From: Algibacillus agarilyticus
GTDB lineage: Bacteria; Pseudomonadota; Gammaproteobacteria; Enterobacterales; Alteromonadaceae
Assembly (NCBI RefSeq): GCF_003286125.1
Contig: NZ_QMED01000009.1
Span: forward strand, 62,001 to 126,000
DNA length: 64,000 bases
Reading direction: 5' to 3'
Part shown: piece after piece, positions 11,600-20,068 of the stretch
How the letters are laid out: the number at the start of each line of letters is the position of its first letter
Position numbering within the stretch: the first letter of the stretch is position 1
The notes under the pieces: generated by a model
Databases searched by the model: none
The model's input: only the letters and a program-made list of their open reading frames with translations
Told to the model about the DNA's origin: nothing
Translations under genes and position numbers: made by a program

Positions 11600-12205
11600 T
11601 TATAACTTGTCAGCATTTTCTGCTAAGTAAGAAGCAACGCCATCAGCGTCTGGCTTCATACCTTTATCACCGTCTTGCCAACCAGCAGGACAAACTTCAC
11701 CGTGCTCTTGTGTGAATGATAAAGCATCAACCATACGTAACATTTCGTCTACGTTACGGCCTAATGGTAAATCATTAACAACTTGGTGACGTACTAAACC
11801 ATCTTCATCAATTAAGAAAGAACCACGGAAAGCAACACCGGCTTCTGGATGCTCAACATCATATGCTTGACAGATTTCATGCTTAACATCAGCAACTAAA
11901 GCATATTTAACTGCACCAATTCCGCCTTCATTTACAGGCGTATTGCGCCATGCTGCGTGAGTGAACTGTGAGTCAATTGAAACACCGATAACTTCAACAC
12001 CACGTTTTGCAAATTCTTCAAAACGCTTATCAAAAGCGATTAACTCTGAAGGACATACAAAAGTGAAATCTAATGGGTAAAAGAAGATAACGGCTTTTTT
12101 ACCTTTAGTCACTTCACTTAAAGTAAAGCTATCAACAATCTCGCCACTGCCTAAAACAGCTGCTGCAGTAAAGTCTGGGGCTTGACGGCCAACTAATACA
12201 GACAT
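11600..12205 (-). CDS. Typical 2-Cys peroxiredoxin (AhpC/Prx1 type)
   Basis: Thiol peroxidase that reduces hydrogen peroxide and organic hydroperoxides in the cytosol. The peroxidatic cysteine is in DFTFVCPSELIAF near residue 51 and the resolving cysteine in EHGEVCPAGW near residue 170, which makes it a typical 2-Cys enzyme that works as an obligate dimer or decamer. I choose the ATG at 12205 (201 residues) because TGGAG sits seven bases before it. A start eight codons upstream exists but lacks a ribosome site. No AhpF-type reductase is adjacent, so electrons probably come from thioredoxin or a reductase elsewhere. Confidence 0.93.
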   Translation of the reverse strand: MSVLVGRQAPDFTAAAVLGSGEIVDSFTLSEVTKGKKAVIFFYPLDFTFVCPSELIAFDKRFEEFAKRGVEVIGVSIDSQFTHAAWRNTPVNEGGIGAVKYALVADVKHEICQAYDVEHPEAGVAFRGSFLIDEDGLVRHQVVNDLPLGRNVDEMLRMVDALSFTQEHGEVCPAGWQDGDKGMKPDADGVASYLAENADKL

Positions 12206-12440
12206 GGTTGTACTCCATTTATTTGTCATTATGAATGAGGAATATTCTTACACTTTTGTATAAGAACAAGTATTACTAGAAAAAGAGTATATAGGCAGTA
12301 TGTGAAAAACCAAGTGCTGTACTCAAGTATTTTTATCTATAAATAATAACGTTTTATTGTGACTAAGTTGATTAATTGAGCAACTGAAAATATATAGGCG
12401 GGGTTGCTCAATTAAAGTAACAAAGATATTAAAGTTAAGG

Positions 12441-12914
12441 TTAGTAAACTTTTATCAGGTCAATAATAAAAACAAGCGTTTCATCTTCTCCGATATTTGG
12501 CGGAGCACCTTGACGGCCATAAGCAAGATTTGACGGTATAAAAAGTTGAATACGTCCACCTTCACTGATCTTGGTGAGCCCTTCTGTCCAGCCTTTAATA
12601 ACCTCACGTAAACCAAATGTGATTGGCTTTTGGTTAAAATTAGTATCGAATATTTGATTTTTCAGGTTTTTACCCTGATAAAAGACTTTAACACGATTGT
12701 GACGACTCGGGAAAACGCCTTTGCCTTCTTTTAAAATTTTGTACTGTAATCCACTCGATGTTGTGATAACACCTTCGGCTTTTGCATTATCACGCAAAAA
12801 TAGTTGACCTATTTCGTAATTGGTGACGATGCGCATTGGATCATTCGCCGGCAAATAATTTGCTTGCGCCGAAGTCCAATACATCATAAAAATAATAAAA
12901 ATAATTTTTTTCAC
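12441..12914 (-). CDS. Exported FKBP-type peptidyl-prolyl isomerase
   Basis: Small FKBP-type prolyl isomerase of 157 residues with a signal peptide (MKKIIFIIFMMYWTSAQA, cleavage after about residue 18), so it acts in the periplasm. The FKBP core covers about residues 50-157: TSSGLQYKILKEGKG, NRVKVFYQGKNLKNQIFDTN, GWTEGLTKISEGGRIQLFIP and NLAYGRQGAPPNIG. There is only a short spacer before the core, shorter than the dimerisation domain of E. coli FkpA or Mip proteins. It is 12 bases downstream of cheV on the same strand; the two may share a transcript, although no functional link is evident. Confidence 0.9.
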   Translation of the reverse strand: MKKIIFIIFMMYWTSAQANYLPANDPMRIVTNYEIGQLFLRDNAKAEGVITTSSGLQYKILKEGKGVFPSRHNRVKVFYQGKNLKNQIFDTNFNQKPITFGLREVIKGWTEGLTKISEGGRIQLFIPSNLAYGRQGAPPNIGEDETLVFIIDLIKVY

Positions 12915-12926
12915 TGTTCTAATTAC

Positions 12927-13829
12927 CTATCGATTTTGACAATATTCTGCGCCACGTAATATAGCGTCTGTGAGTTCAAAAACATCAAATTTGGTTAATG
13001 CTTCGTTTGCGCCTACTTGCTTAGCTTGACCGACACTAATTTCACTCGAAATAGAGGTGTGTAATATAATATAGCAATCATTAAGCTGAGACCGGTCTTT
13101 TACTTCAAATGTAAGTTCGTATCCATCTAATCCTGGCATTTCAATATCACTCACTAAAATATCAATGGGTGATTTATTTTCATAACAGGTTTGCATTAAA
13201 TTTAATGCATCGAGTCCATTAGAACACACTTGATAAGGTATATTTAAGCCATCAAGTGCGTCAGACAACTGTTTACGAGCAACGGTTGAATCATCAACTA
13301 ATAAAATACTTAATGGTTTCACTAACTCTCGCTGAACATCCGTTAAAATAGCTCTTTTCGGCAGTTTGTTTTCTGGATAAATAAGTGATAATAATAATTC
13401 AACATCCAACAGTTGAATCAACTCTCCATTAACCTCAGTGACTCCGGTTACAAATATTTTATCACCTAAGTGACTAGGTGGACTTAAAATATCACGCCAA
13501 TTACATTCTACAATCCGTTGAATACTGTGCACCAAAAAGCCGATTTTCATACGTTGGCAATCGGTTATAATAACAAAGCAATTTTTATATTCCTCGGGGG
13601 GGATTGGCTGACAGCGTATCGCTTTAGCCATATCAATAACAGGAATGGTCAGGCCTCTAAAATTGGCAGCACCTAAAACACAAGGGTGAGATCGCGGTAT
13701 AGCAGACAAACTCGAGAGTGGAACCAGTTCTTGTACTTTTAATGTACCTAGCGCAAATGTCTGTCTACTATTAACGTTAAATAACAACATTCCTTGTGCA
13801 TGACTGGCTTTGTTATTTTTATTACTCAC
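12927..13829 (-). CDS. cheV: Chemotaxis protein CheV
   Basis: Chemotaxis coupling protein of 300 residues that joins a CheW-like domain (about 10-155) to a response-regulator receiver domain (about 170-300). The CheW part helps link chemoreceptors to CheA; the receiver probably tunes adaptation. The receiver has the acidic pair in SILLVDDSTVARKQL, the phosphorylation aspartate in ILVSDIEMPGLDGYEL, and the conserved lysine in NEALTKFDVFEL. It stands alone rather than in a che operon, as CheV genes often do. Together with motY, pomA and pomB it shows that the organism is motile. Confidence 0.93.
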   Translation of the reverse strand: MSNKNNKASHAQGMLLFNVNSRQTFALGTLKVQELVPLSSLSAIPRSHPCVLGAANFRGLTIPVIDMAKAIRCQPIPPEEYKNCFVIITDCQRMKIGFLVHSIQRIVECNWRDILSPPSHLGDKIFVTGVTEVNGELIQLLDVELLLSLIYPENKLPKRAILTDVQRELVKPLSILLVDDSTVARKQLSDALDGLNIPYQVCSNGLDALNLMQTCYENKSPIDILVSDIEMPGLDGYELTFEVKDRSQLNDCYIILHTSISSEISVGQAKQVGANEALTKFDVFELTDAILRGAEYCQNR

Positions 13830-13928
13830 TCAATTAACTCCAAAGAAGGGTAATTTAACCATAAATGATTTATTAAATGATCTCAATAAAGGAACCCGCC
13901 GAGTTCGATTAAAACCTGACAACGCTTT

Positions 13929-15128
13929 TTAAAGTAAAATAGCGCCTCCAACAATGCTCAGTAATGCAAAAATGTAAATGGGTAACGAGCTATATCTAAA
14001 TATAAATAAACTTAAGATTACAATCAAGAATTGGCTTATAGAGTGAACAGCGTTAATCCCAATTGGATTATATAACGCCACGATTAAGATACCGACAACA
14101 GCCGCATTGATATACTTAACCGCTTGCATTAATTTTGGCTTTGCCATTAACATCTGCCAATTTTTTACCATAGCATACATTAATAACAACCCCGGTAAAA
14201 AAACAGCCATCGTAGCAAAGATAGCACCTATTACAGGAGAAGATACATACCATTCAGCACCTAAGTAAGTAGCAAGCGTAAACATCGGTCCTGGAATTAT
14301 TTGTGCTGCAGCATAACCCGTTAAAAATGTATCTTGACTGACAACGTCCCCCATCGATTGCTGCAATAAAGGTAAAACGACATGTCCGCCACCAAAAACC
14401 ATAGCTCCAGCTTGATAAAAACTATCAAATAATTCGATGATTGGATGCAGGCTCTTTATCAAAGGTAGCCCAATCAATAAGATAAAAAAACCAACAAGCG
14501 GAATAAATCTAACCTTATTTATATTTCTACCAGTGTCGCTATGGCTGCTACTTTCATGTTTTAACGCTGCTTTATCTTGTTTAATAGCTCCAACGGTATA
14601 GCCTACTAAACCAACCAACAAAATAAGTAACGGAGTCAGCCAAGCATAAGGAAAATAAAAAAGTATAGCACTGGCTATCAAACACACAGCTAATGTCTCT
14701 TTTGAGGAACAAAAGCTTTTTCCCATCGTCCAGATGGCATCAATAACAACCATAACCGCAAAGAGTTTTAACCCAGCGTAAATCCCCTCTATTCCCCAAT
14801 CAACAAATAGAAATTGAAAATACGAAAGCAACAGAAGCAAAATAAATGAGGGTAAAGTAAAGCCAACAAAAGCTAATACACCACCAATTAATCCGTATTT
14901 ATGCAAACCGATTGCAAAACCTACTTGACTAGAACCCGGCCCAGGCAAAACTTGGCTTAACGCAACAAGCTGCTGATACTCGGCAGCCGTTAACCAATTG
15001 AGTTGCTCTACAAATAATTTTTGAAAATACCCAATGTGCGCAGCAGGGCCGCCAAAACTTGTGCAACCGAGTATGAAAAAGTAGCCAAACAACTTAAATA
15101 TCACTGTAAAATCTCTATAAATAGTCAA
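13929..15128 (-). CDS. chrA: Chromate transporter, ChrA family
   Basis: Inner-membrane protein of 399 residues with about ten helices, formed of two homologous CHR halves. The first half has the signature SFGGPAAHIGYFQ and SQVLPGPGSSQVGFAIG; the second repeats it as FGGGHVVLPLLQQ and AAQIIPGPMFTLATYLG. ChrA proteins export chromate with proton or sulfate exchange; many environmental homologues are assigned only by family, so true chromate efflux is inferred. The residues between the halves (about 190-215) form a charged loop. It stands alone, without chrB or other metal genes next to it. Confidence 0.9.
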   Translation of the reverse strand: MTIYRDFTVIFKLFGYFFILGCTSFGGPAAHIGYFQKLFVEQLNWLTAAEYQQLVALSQVLPGPGSSQVGFAIGLHKYGLIGGVLAFVGFTLPSFILLLLLSYFQFLFVDWGIEGIYAGLKLFAVMVVIDAIWTMGKSFCSSKETLAVCLIASAILFYFPYAWLTPLLILLVGLVGYTVGAIKQDKAALKHESSSHSDTGRNINKVRFIPLVGFFILLIGLPLIKSLHPIIELFDSFYQAGAMVFGGGHVVLPLLQQSMGDVVSQDTFLTGYAAAQIIPGPMFTLATYLGAEWYVSSPVIGAIFATMAVFLPGLLLMYAMVKNWQMLMAKPKLMQAVKYINAAVVGILIVALYNPIGINAVHSISQFLIVILSLFIFRYSSLPIYIFALLSIVGGAILL

Positions 15129-15330
15129 CGGGGGTCATTATACCTAATAAATTAAATGAGAGTGAAGATGGATGAACTAACAAAATAACTAACGTTAACT
15201 TTAAATTAGCGAGTCGCTATCCGAGTAGCAATGCGAGTAGTGATACCATTATCGTTTATGGGGAGACCACCTTAGCGAAGTGAAAAACTTGATAAGGGTG
15301 TTTAGAACTTACCTTGTAAAATAACAACTT

Positions 15331-15585
15331 ATACCAATTCATATAAATAAGTGATCTCTCAGAATGCATCCAGCGGTTTTTGAACAAGACGTCTGTGTAC
15401 AGGAATGGTCACCCTTTCAAATACCGATAACGCAGGTCAAAAGCCGCTAGGGCATTCCTTTCAGGCGAGTTTTAAATGCGCTTACTCTGTGTTACTCGAA
15501 CTCAAAAGAGCACCACTATTCTTTCATTTAAGTGCATTTAAACGCTCGGTGAGTGGAGTGGGCACTTATTATTACGGATTGGTAT
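15331..15585. repeat. Dispersed 255-bp inverted-repeat element, copy 1
   Basis: First of three copies of a non-coding element (others at 45192 and 58208). Its ends are ATACCAATTCATATAAATAA on the left and the inverted complement of TTATTATTACGGATTGGTAT on the right. This is the most diverged copy: it has about eight substitutions, a two-base loss near 15408 and a five-base GAGTG duplication near 15551 relative to the other two. Two internal pairs of inverted arms would fold into long hairpins. The shape fits a MITE, a non-autonomous transposable element; no transposase is present in the window. Confidence 0.85.
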
Positions 15586-15678
15586 TAGATGCGTTTTTTA
15601 GCTTTTTTACTGAATCGAACGGGCTAGTAAGCAGGTTTTATTTAGACGTGATAATAAAAATAATATATTTCAGGCAAT

Positions 15679-15702
15679 AAAAAGCCAGCTAATAAGCTGG
15701 CT
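15679..15702 (-). terminator. Intrinsic terminator of the cold-shock gene
   Basis: Read on -, the 8-bp stem AGCCAGCT/AGCTGGCT with a four-base loop is followed by TTTT. It lies about 45 bases after the stop of the cold-shock gene. Confidence 0.85.
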
Positions 15703-15746
15703 AATGCGGCTTTATTTATATCATGCGAATAAACGCACGTTATAAA

Positions 15747-15956
15747 TTATAAAGCTTGAATATTTTCTGCTTGAGGGCCTTTTTGACCTTGAGTAACAGT
15801 AAATGTTACTTTTTGGCCTTCAGCTAAAGTTTTGAAGCCGTCACCAGAGATTGCACTGAAGTGAGCGAAAACGTCAGGACCATTTTCTTGAGAAATAAAA
15901 CCGAAACCTTTAGATTCGTCAAACCATTTTACTGTGCCAGTGATAGTATCAGACAT
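15747..15956 (-). CDS. CspA-family cold-shock protein
   Basis: Single cold-shock domain protein of 69 residues that binds single-stranded RNA and DNA and melts secondary structure in mRNA. Both nucleic-acid motifs are intact: RNP1 as KGFGFIS and RNP2 as VFAHF, followed by the normal acidic and glycine-containing C-terminal half. The family has many paralogues, so I give no letter. About 360 bases without a gene lie upstream before yacL, which fits the long 5' leader common in cold-inducible members, but I could not identify a cold-box with confidence. Confidence 0.95.
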   Translation of the reverse strand: MSDTITGTVKWFDESKGFGFISQENGPDVFAHFSAISGDGFKTLAEGQKVTFTVTQGQKGPQAENIQAL

Positions 15957-16318
15957 ATATATGTGTATCCAAGTGTAAATAATGTAATAAAGTTGCCATA
16001 GGGCGCGTTGCTAAAAGTGGTACGAGTATTTATCAATATAGGGCGATTTATTGCCTGTCACATTGAGACCTTGATAAATCAAGGGTAGAATCAACTTACT
16101 ATCAATTGCGAAAGGTTTCATGTCTTTAATAAACCTTTCAATCTATTAAGAGACTACTAAAACGACGCTATGGACTGTATAAATATAAGACTGACTTTCA
16201 AGCTGTGTTCAGTATATACCCCTTAACCCCACAGTCAAACATTTTATACAAATAAATACTAAATATTATAAAAAAACACTTTCAAACAATTAATTGTAAT
16301 ATAAATCAATAAGTTGAA
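15957..16318. other. Gene-free stretch upstream of the cold-shock gene
   Basis: About 360 AT-rich bases between yacL and the cold-shock gene, both on -. It must hold the cold-shock promoter and probably a long untranslated leader. I see no open frame of note and no clear hairpin terminator after yacL. Confidence 0.5.
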
Positions 16319-16696
16319 TCACTTACATTCGATTAAAAAAGACTTCCAACTTGCAAAAAACACCACAAAGTCATCAAATCCACAGCCTGCACATTCTAAG
16401 TGATCATCAATACTTAATGACTCTTCCAGTAGACGCTCCTCTTCTTCCGCATCTTCAAAAACATTGACCTGAACAATGGCTTCATCATGGTTAAGTGACA
16501 ACGTAACTTCACTCCCCACACTAACCTGTACATTCATTAAGTTTTGACTGGCTTGTGTAATTAATGCATCAACCTCAGCCATTTTTTGCTTATCATCACC
16601 AATCTCATCAATAAGCCAACGGCCAAATATACTATGCTCTGAATTTAATTCGGCTTTAAAACCAGTGTTCGGGTCGCGGTAAAAGATATATTCCAA
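16319..16696 (-). CDS. yacL: YacL/UPF0231 family protein
   Basis: Small acidic cytosolic protein of 125 residues matching the UPF0231 (YacL) family of gammaproteobacteria, whose function is unknown. The N-terminus MEYIFYRDPNTGFKAEL and the following FGRWLIDEIG are the family signature; the C-terminal part is rich in Glu and Asp and has a CAGCGFDDF segment. The start is set by homology and by the lack of an earlier in-frame start. In E. coli yacL lies near acnB; here it is flanked by the cold-shock gene and a structured intergenic block. Confidence 0.85.
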   Translation of the reverse strand: MEYIFYRDPNTGFKAELNSEHSIFGRWLIDEIGDDKQKMAEVDALITQASQNLMNVQVSVGSEVTLSLNHDEAIVQVNVFEDAEEEERLLEESLSIDDHLECAGCGFDDFVVFFASWKSFLIECK

Positions 16697-17055
16697 TTTT
16701 TTTGCTCAGTTAAGTGTATATAAAGCTAGCTAACAAACAAAAATAATTTGCCATCTGTTTGTTAAAGATTAAGGCATTATATCGTTAAGTCACAAACGGC
16801 GCTATTTAAACCACAAGTTTAAAAATATAGTCAAAGCGATCGGGGTTTAGGGGCAGCCGTCAAAGCTACCGCGTCCTGCTATCGCCCCTTACCTGCATCC
16901 ATGCAAGCAAGCTTCGAGACGCCATGAGCATAGGCTCTACTATGTGATTGGGGCCGCCTAAATAGATTTAGGTGTTAGAACGACGCAGGAGCCAAAGTAG
17001 AGAGTAAGCGCTGACAATGAACCATTAAACCTGAGCGAGAAGACTATAACGGCAC
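16697..17055. other. Structured, GC-richer intergenic block
   Basis: No gene is visible here. From about 16830 the base composition is clearly richer in GC than the surrounding intergenic DNA, and short palindromes occur: TGCATCCATGCA near 16892, CCTAAATAGATTTAGG near 16959, and AGGGGC facing GCCCCT between about 16850 and 16888. It runs up to the stop codon of the glycosidase gene. It looks like a dispersed repeat or a remnant of one, but there is no second copy in the window to prove it. Confidence 0.45.
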
Positions 17056-20034
17056 CTAAAAAGCATGAGATATCTGTAAACCATATAGATCAACTTGGTT
17101 AACAGCGCCCGATAAACCTCCGCTGGCAGAGTAAGTTTCATTACTTTGCAGATAACTCATATTAAAGAAATCGGTTAGTTCAACTTGATAAACGCCTTTT
17201 ACTAATTCAACCTGCAAAGCGGTAGAAAAAGTTAAACGTTCAATAGCATTTGTCGGACTAACATGAGGGAACTGAATAACGCCTTGTGCGACAACATGCC
17301 CTACTTCGTTTATTATTTCTAACCATTTTACACCTGCGGTGATCCCTTGGCCGATAACATGCTGTTTATTATCGTAAGCAAATCTAAAGCTGAATTTATT
17401 CTGTTGTTCAATGTTGATTTGACTAATCTTTAATTGATCACCTTCTTTACCCCAATCTTTAATCACAGACATCCCATTTGATAATTTATCAAGGCGAACG
17501 TTACTTTTAACCTGCTGGCTTTCAACAGAAATAAATTGATTAGACCCAACACAACGGTTTCGGCTCGGATGTGAATAGAGTGAGCTTTGGTTAATAGCTT
17601 CAGCAATATAACAATTAGCTTCGTTTGCTTGATAAACAACATCATGCTCACCTGCCTTCACATGTTGTTGCAGCAATTTTCCATTTCGGTATAGATTAAA
17701 AGCAATAGACTGCTTGAAAGTTTGTTTGGGATGAGGCTTTAAAACTAACCTAACCACCTGCTTTTTCACTGTTTGATTATTCTGTGATTTAGATAATTTC
17801 AGTTCAGGCTCTAAAGGTGCAAATAGATGAGTGGTTAATTCGCCAGGTTTAGCTTTAACAAGGTTAATCGTATTATTAGGAACCTTAATAGTTTTAAGTT
17901 GCACCACAATGTGATTATTTGCTGCTAAAGCAGCTAACGGAATCCCTTTTCCTTCTTCAATCATAACGCCATTAAGTTTGATATGATCAGTTGTTAAATA
18001 GCTATATTGAGATAATTTACCTAGCGGACGGTTTAACGTAATATTTACTTTTTTGCCTAACAGCGATAAATTTTTTAATGATAATTCAGTTCGATTCTGT
18101 AAATGATCATTCAATAAATCAGGTGAAATAAATGGATTAATCGACAAAACACCATCATCTGTCTTGATACCAAAAACATTCTCAACCACCATATTAAGAT
18201 ATGCGGCAACTGACCAAAGTTGATATTTAGAATTAATCACAGGTCCTGACATGCTCGGGGCATCCATTTGTAACCACATTGGCTGCCCAGATAACCACTC
18301 TAAATTTTCCATATTAGATAAATTAAGTGCAGCACCTCTAATTAGCGTTTTATAAGCAGCATCAGCCGCTGAGGTATGTTGGCTGGACGTTGCAGCTTTT
18401 AAACCATAGGCGGTTACAAACGGCCAAATAGCTCGATTATGGTAAACCGCTATTTCAGGTTGCTGTGGAAATATAACCGGAGCGCCCATCGGCCCGTGCG
18501 GATAATGGCTTAAAATAGAAGCCGCTTGTTCATTACTCGCAATGCCAGTAATAATAGCTAATGATTGTCCTAACCAATCATATTTTTTTAACGGTCGGCT
18601 GTCGTATTCACCGGCAGTCAAACTACTGTATAAGCCCGTTTCTTCAATCCACAATCGATTATTGATTGCCTTTTTTAACTGGCTGGCCCAATCAGAATAT
18701 TTAATTTCGACTTCAGTTCGATTTAATTCTTTTGCTATTTTGGCGGCGAGTGTTAGTGCTTTATAATGCGCCGCATTAGTTGATAACGCTTTCGAAGTTG
18801 CCATCTGAGATAAATCATTAACAATCCAAGTAGCATACGTTTGCTCTCGCCAATCAAGGAAAGATTGCTCACCTCTATATAAACCATCATGTTTGTCAAA
18901 AGCAACGATTCGATCATTCTCAATCGTATTAACCAACGCATCAAAAGCGGTTATTAAAAATGCTTGTCGTTTATGTTGGGGTAAATTATCTAATACTTTG
19001 TCTGCACCGAATGCCCACGTGACTCGATCTGTACTGACCGGCCAACTGCCACCACTGCCCGTGTCCTGTATTATTTGTCGCCCTTTTAAGTCACCTGCAA
19101 TATGTTGTGATAAGTTGAGGTTATCTCTAAAAAAAGACGTTTTAAAAAGCAATGAATTTAGGACTCGTTCAGGATCTAATAACGCCAAGCTTAAATCAGC
19201 GGCATAAGCTAAATCACGAGTCCAGACATACGCCCATTTTTCACCTGTTTTAAAACATTGGCAGGCTATATCTTGCCCTTTTTTATAATTACCATCATTT
19301 ATACTATCAACACTCAAGTAACCCATTTCATTAATGGCTAACGCAAACAAAGCATCAAATTCAACACTTCCCGTTCTAATATAAGGTAAATCGGGTTTTT
19401 CAGTGTATTTTGTATATTTTGGACCTGCATCTCTTAATTCAGCAGTTGAAGATTGCGTATAAGCTCGCAAAGGTGACTTAGAATCTGCTATCGAGTACGT
19501 AACCGTTTCAAACTTATGATCGTAGGTTTCATATTTTCGTTCAGTTATTTCATCTTGGTTTTCATGCGGATTAATCACAATTTTAGTCGGTTCTATTGCT
19601 TGATTGACCATTAAAATGGGCTTGTCAGGTTGCGTTAAATCCAAAGTAAATACAAAACGCCCGGTTTTATTAACAAACAGAGCGTCTTCTGGCGCTTTGG
19701 TTTTATGTAAAAAATATCGTGTGCCCAGGGTGATAATTTCTTGTGATTGCACATTAACAACCCATTCAGAAGACCAATCTTCAGTTGCGACTTTAAAACC
19801 AAAGTTACCTGGAGTCACTTCAATGGTCGCAGTATAAATGCTTTTTTCTTTCTTCTTAAACGGATGATCAACCCCCCAGCCATTAAAAGCCCCTCTCAAA
19901 TACAATGACGATACAGAAGAAGGCATGTTGACACTAACTTGATTAACCTCTCTATGAGTTTGGCACGATAATAAAGAGCAAAAAACGATCAACAAAACCA
20001 GTCGACAACGACTTAAAAGGTCAACAAAAAACAT
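17056..20034 (-). CDS. Lipoprotein six-hairpin-type glycoside hydrolase, probable alpha-glucan enzyme
   Basis: Large predicted lipoprotein of 992 residues with a signal peptide and lipobox LLSC (Cys24), so probably anchored in the outer membrane or periplasm. Residues about 40-110 (LYLRGAFNGWG, NFGFKVATEDW) form a small beta-sandwich like the starch-binding modules of the nearby lipoprotein at 25408. The catalytic part has the (alpha/alpha)6 features WAYVWTRDLAYAADLSLAL near residues 268-286, GGSWPVSTDRVTWAFGA, YHNRAIWPFVTAYGL and QLWSVAAYLNMVVENVFGI. Families with this fold include GH15, GH63 and GH78-like enzymes; I cannot fix the family. The neighbouring TonB receptor and glycan-binding lipoprotein suggest maltodextrin or a related alpha-glucan as substrate. 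Confidence 0.7.
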   Translation of the reverse strand: MFFVDLLSRCRLVLLIVFCSLLSCQTHREVNQVSVNMPSSVSSLYLRGAFNGWGVDHPFKKKEKSIYTATIEVTPGNFGFKVATEDWSSEWVVNVQSQEIITLGTRYFLHKTKAPEDALFVNKTGRFVFTLDLTQPDKPILMVNQAIEPTKIVINPHENQDEITERKYETYDHKFETVTYSIADSKSPLRAYTQSSTAELRDAGPKYTKYTEKPDLPYIRTGSVEFDALFALAINEMGYLSVDSINDGNYKKGQDIACQCFKTGEKWAYVWTRDLAYAADLSLALLDPERVLNSLLFKTSFFRDNLNLSQHIAGDLKGRQIIQDTGSGGSWPVSTDRVTWAFGADKVLDNLPQHKRQAFLITAFDALVNTIENDRIVAFDKHDGLYRGEQSFLDWREQTYATWIVNDLSQMATSKALSTNAAHYKALTLAAKIAKELNRTEVEIKYSDWASQLKKAINNRLWIEETGLYSSLTAGEYDSRPLKKYDWLGQSLAIITGIASNEQAASILSHYPHGPMGAPVIFPQQPEIAVYHNRAIWPFVTAYGLKAATSSQHTSAADAAYKTLIRGAALNLSNMENLEWLSGQPMWLQMDAPSMSGPVINSKYQLWSVAAYLNMVVENVFGIKTDDGVLSINPFISPDLLNDHLQNRTELSLKNLSLLGKKVNITLNRPLGKLSQYSYLTTDHIKLNGVMIEEGKGIPLAALAANNHIVVQLKTIKVPNNTINLVKAKPGELTTHLFAPLEPELKLSKSQNNQTVKKQVVRLVLKPHPKQTFKQSIAFNLYRNGKLLQQHVKAGEHDVVYQANEANCYIAEAINQSSLYSHPSRNRCVGSNQFISVESQQVKSNVRLDKLSNGMSVIKDWGKEGDQLKISQINIEQQNKFSFRFAYDNKQHVIGQGITAGVKWLEIINEVGHVVAQGVIQFPHVSPTNAIERLTFSTALQVELVKGVYQVELTDFFNMSYLQSNETYSASGGLSGAVNQVDLYGLQISHAF

Positions 20035-20068
20035 GGGGGTACTCTATTTAAAATAATTAAAGATAAAA

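Noticed and set aside
15405-15680. Short open frame in element copy 1, with like frames at 45241-45480 and 58257-58472
   Set aside because: The frame lies in the repeat. Copy 1 has a two-base loss and a five-base gain that shift it, there is no ribosome site, and the DNA is dominated by hairpin arms, so it is not a gene.
18893-19207. 104-codon frame on + opposite the glycosidase gene
   Set aside because: It is a shadow of a long, well-supported gene on the other strand and has no ribosome site.
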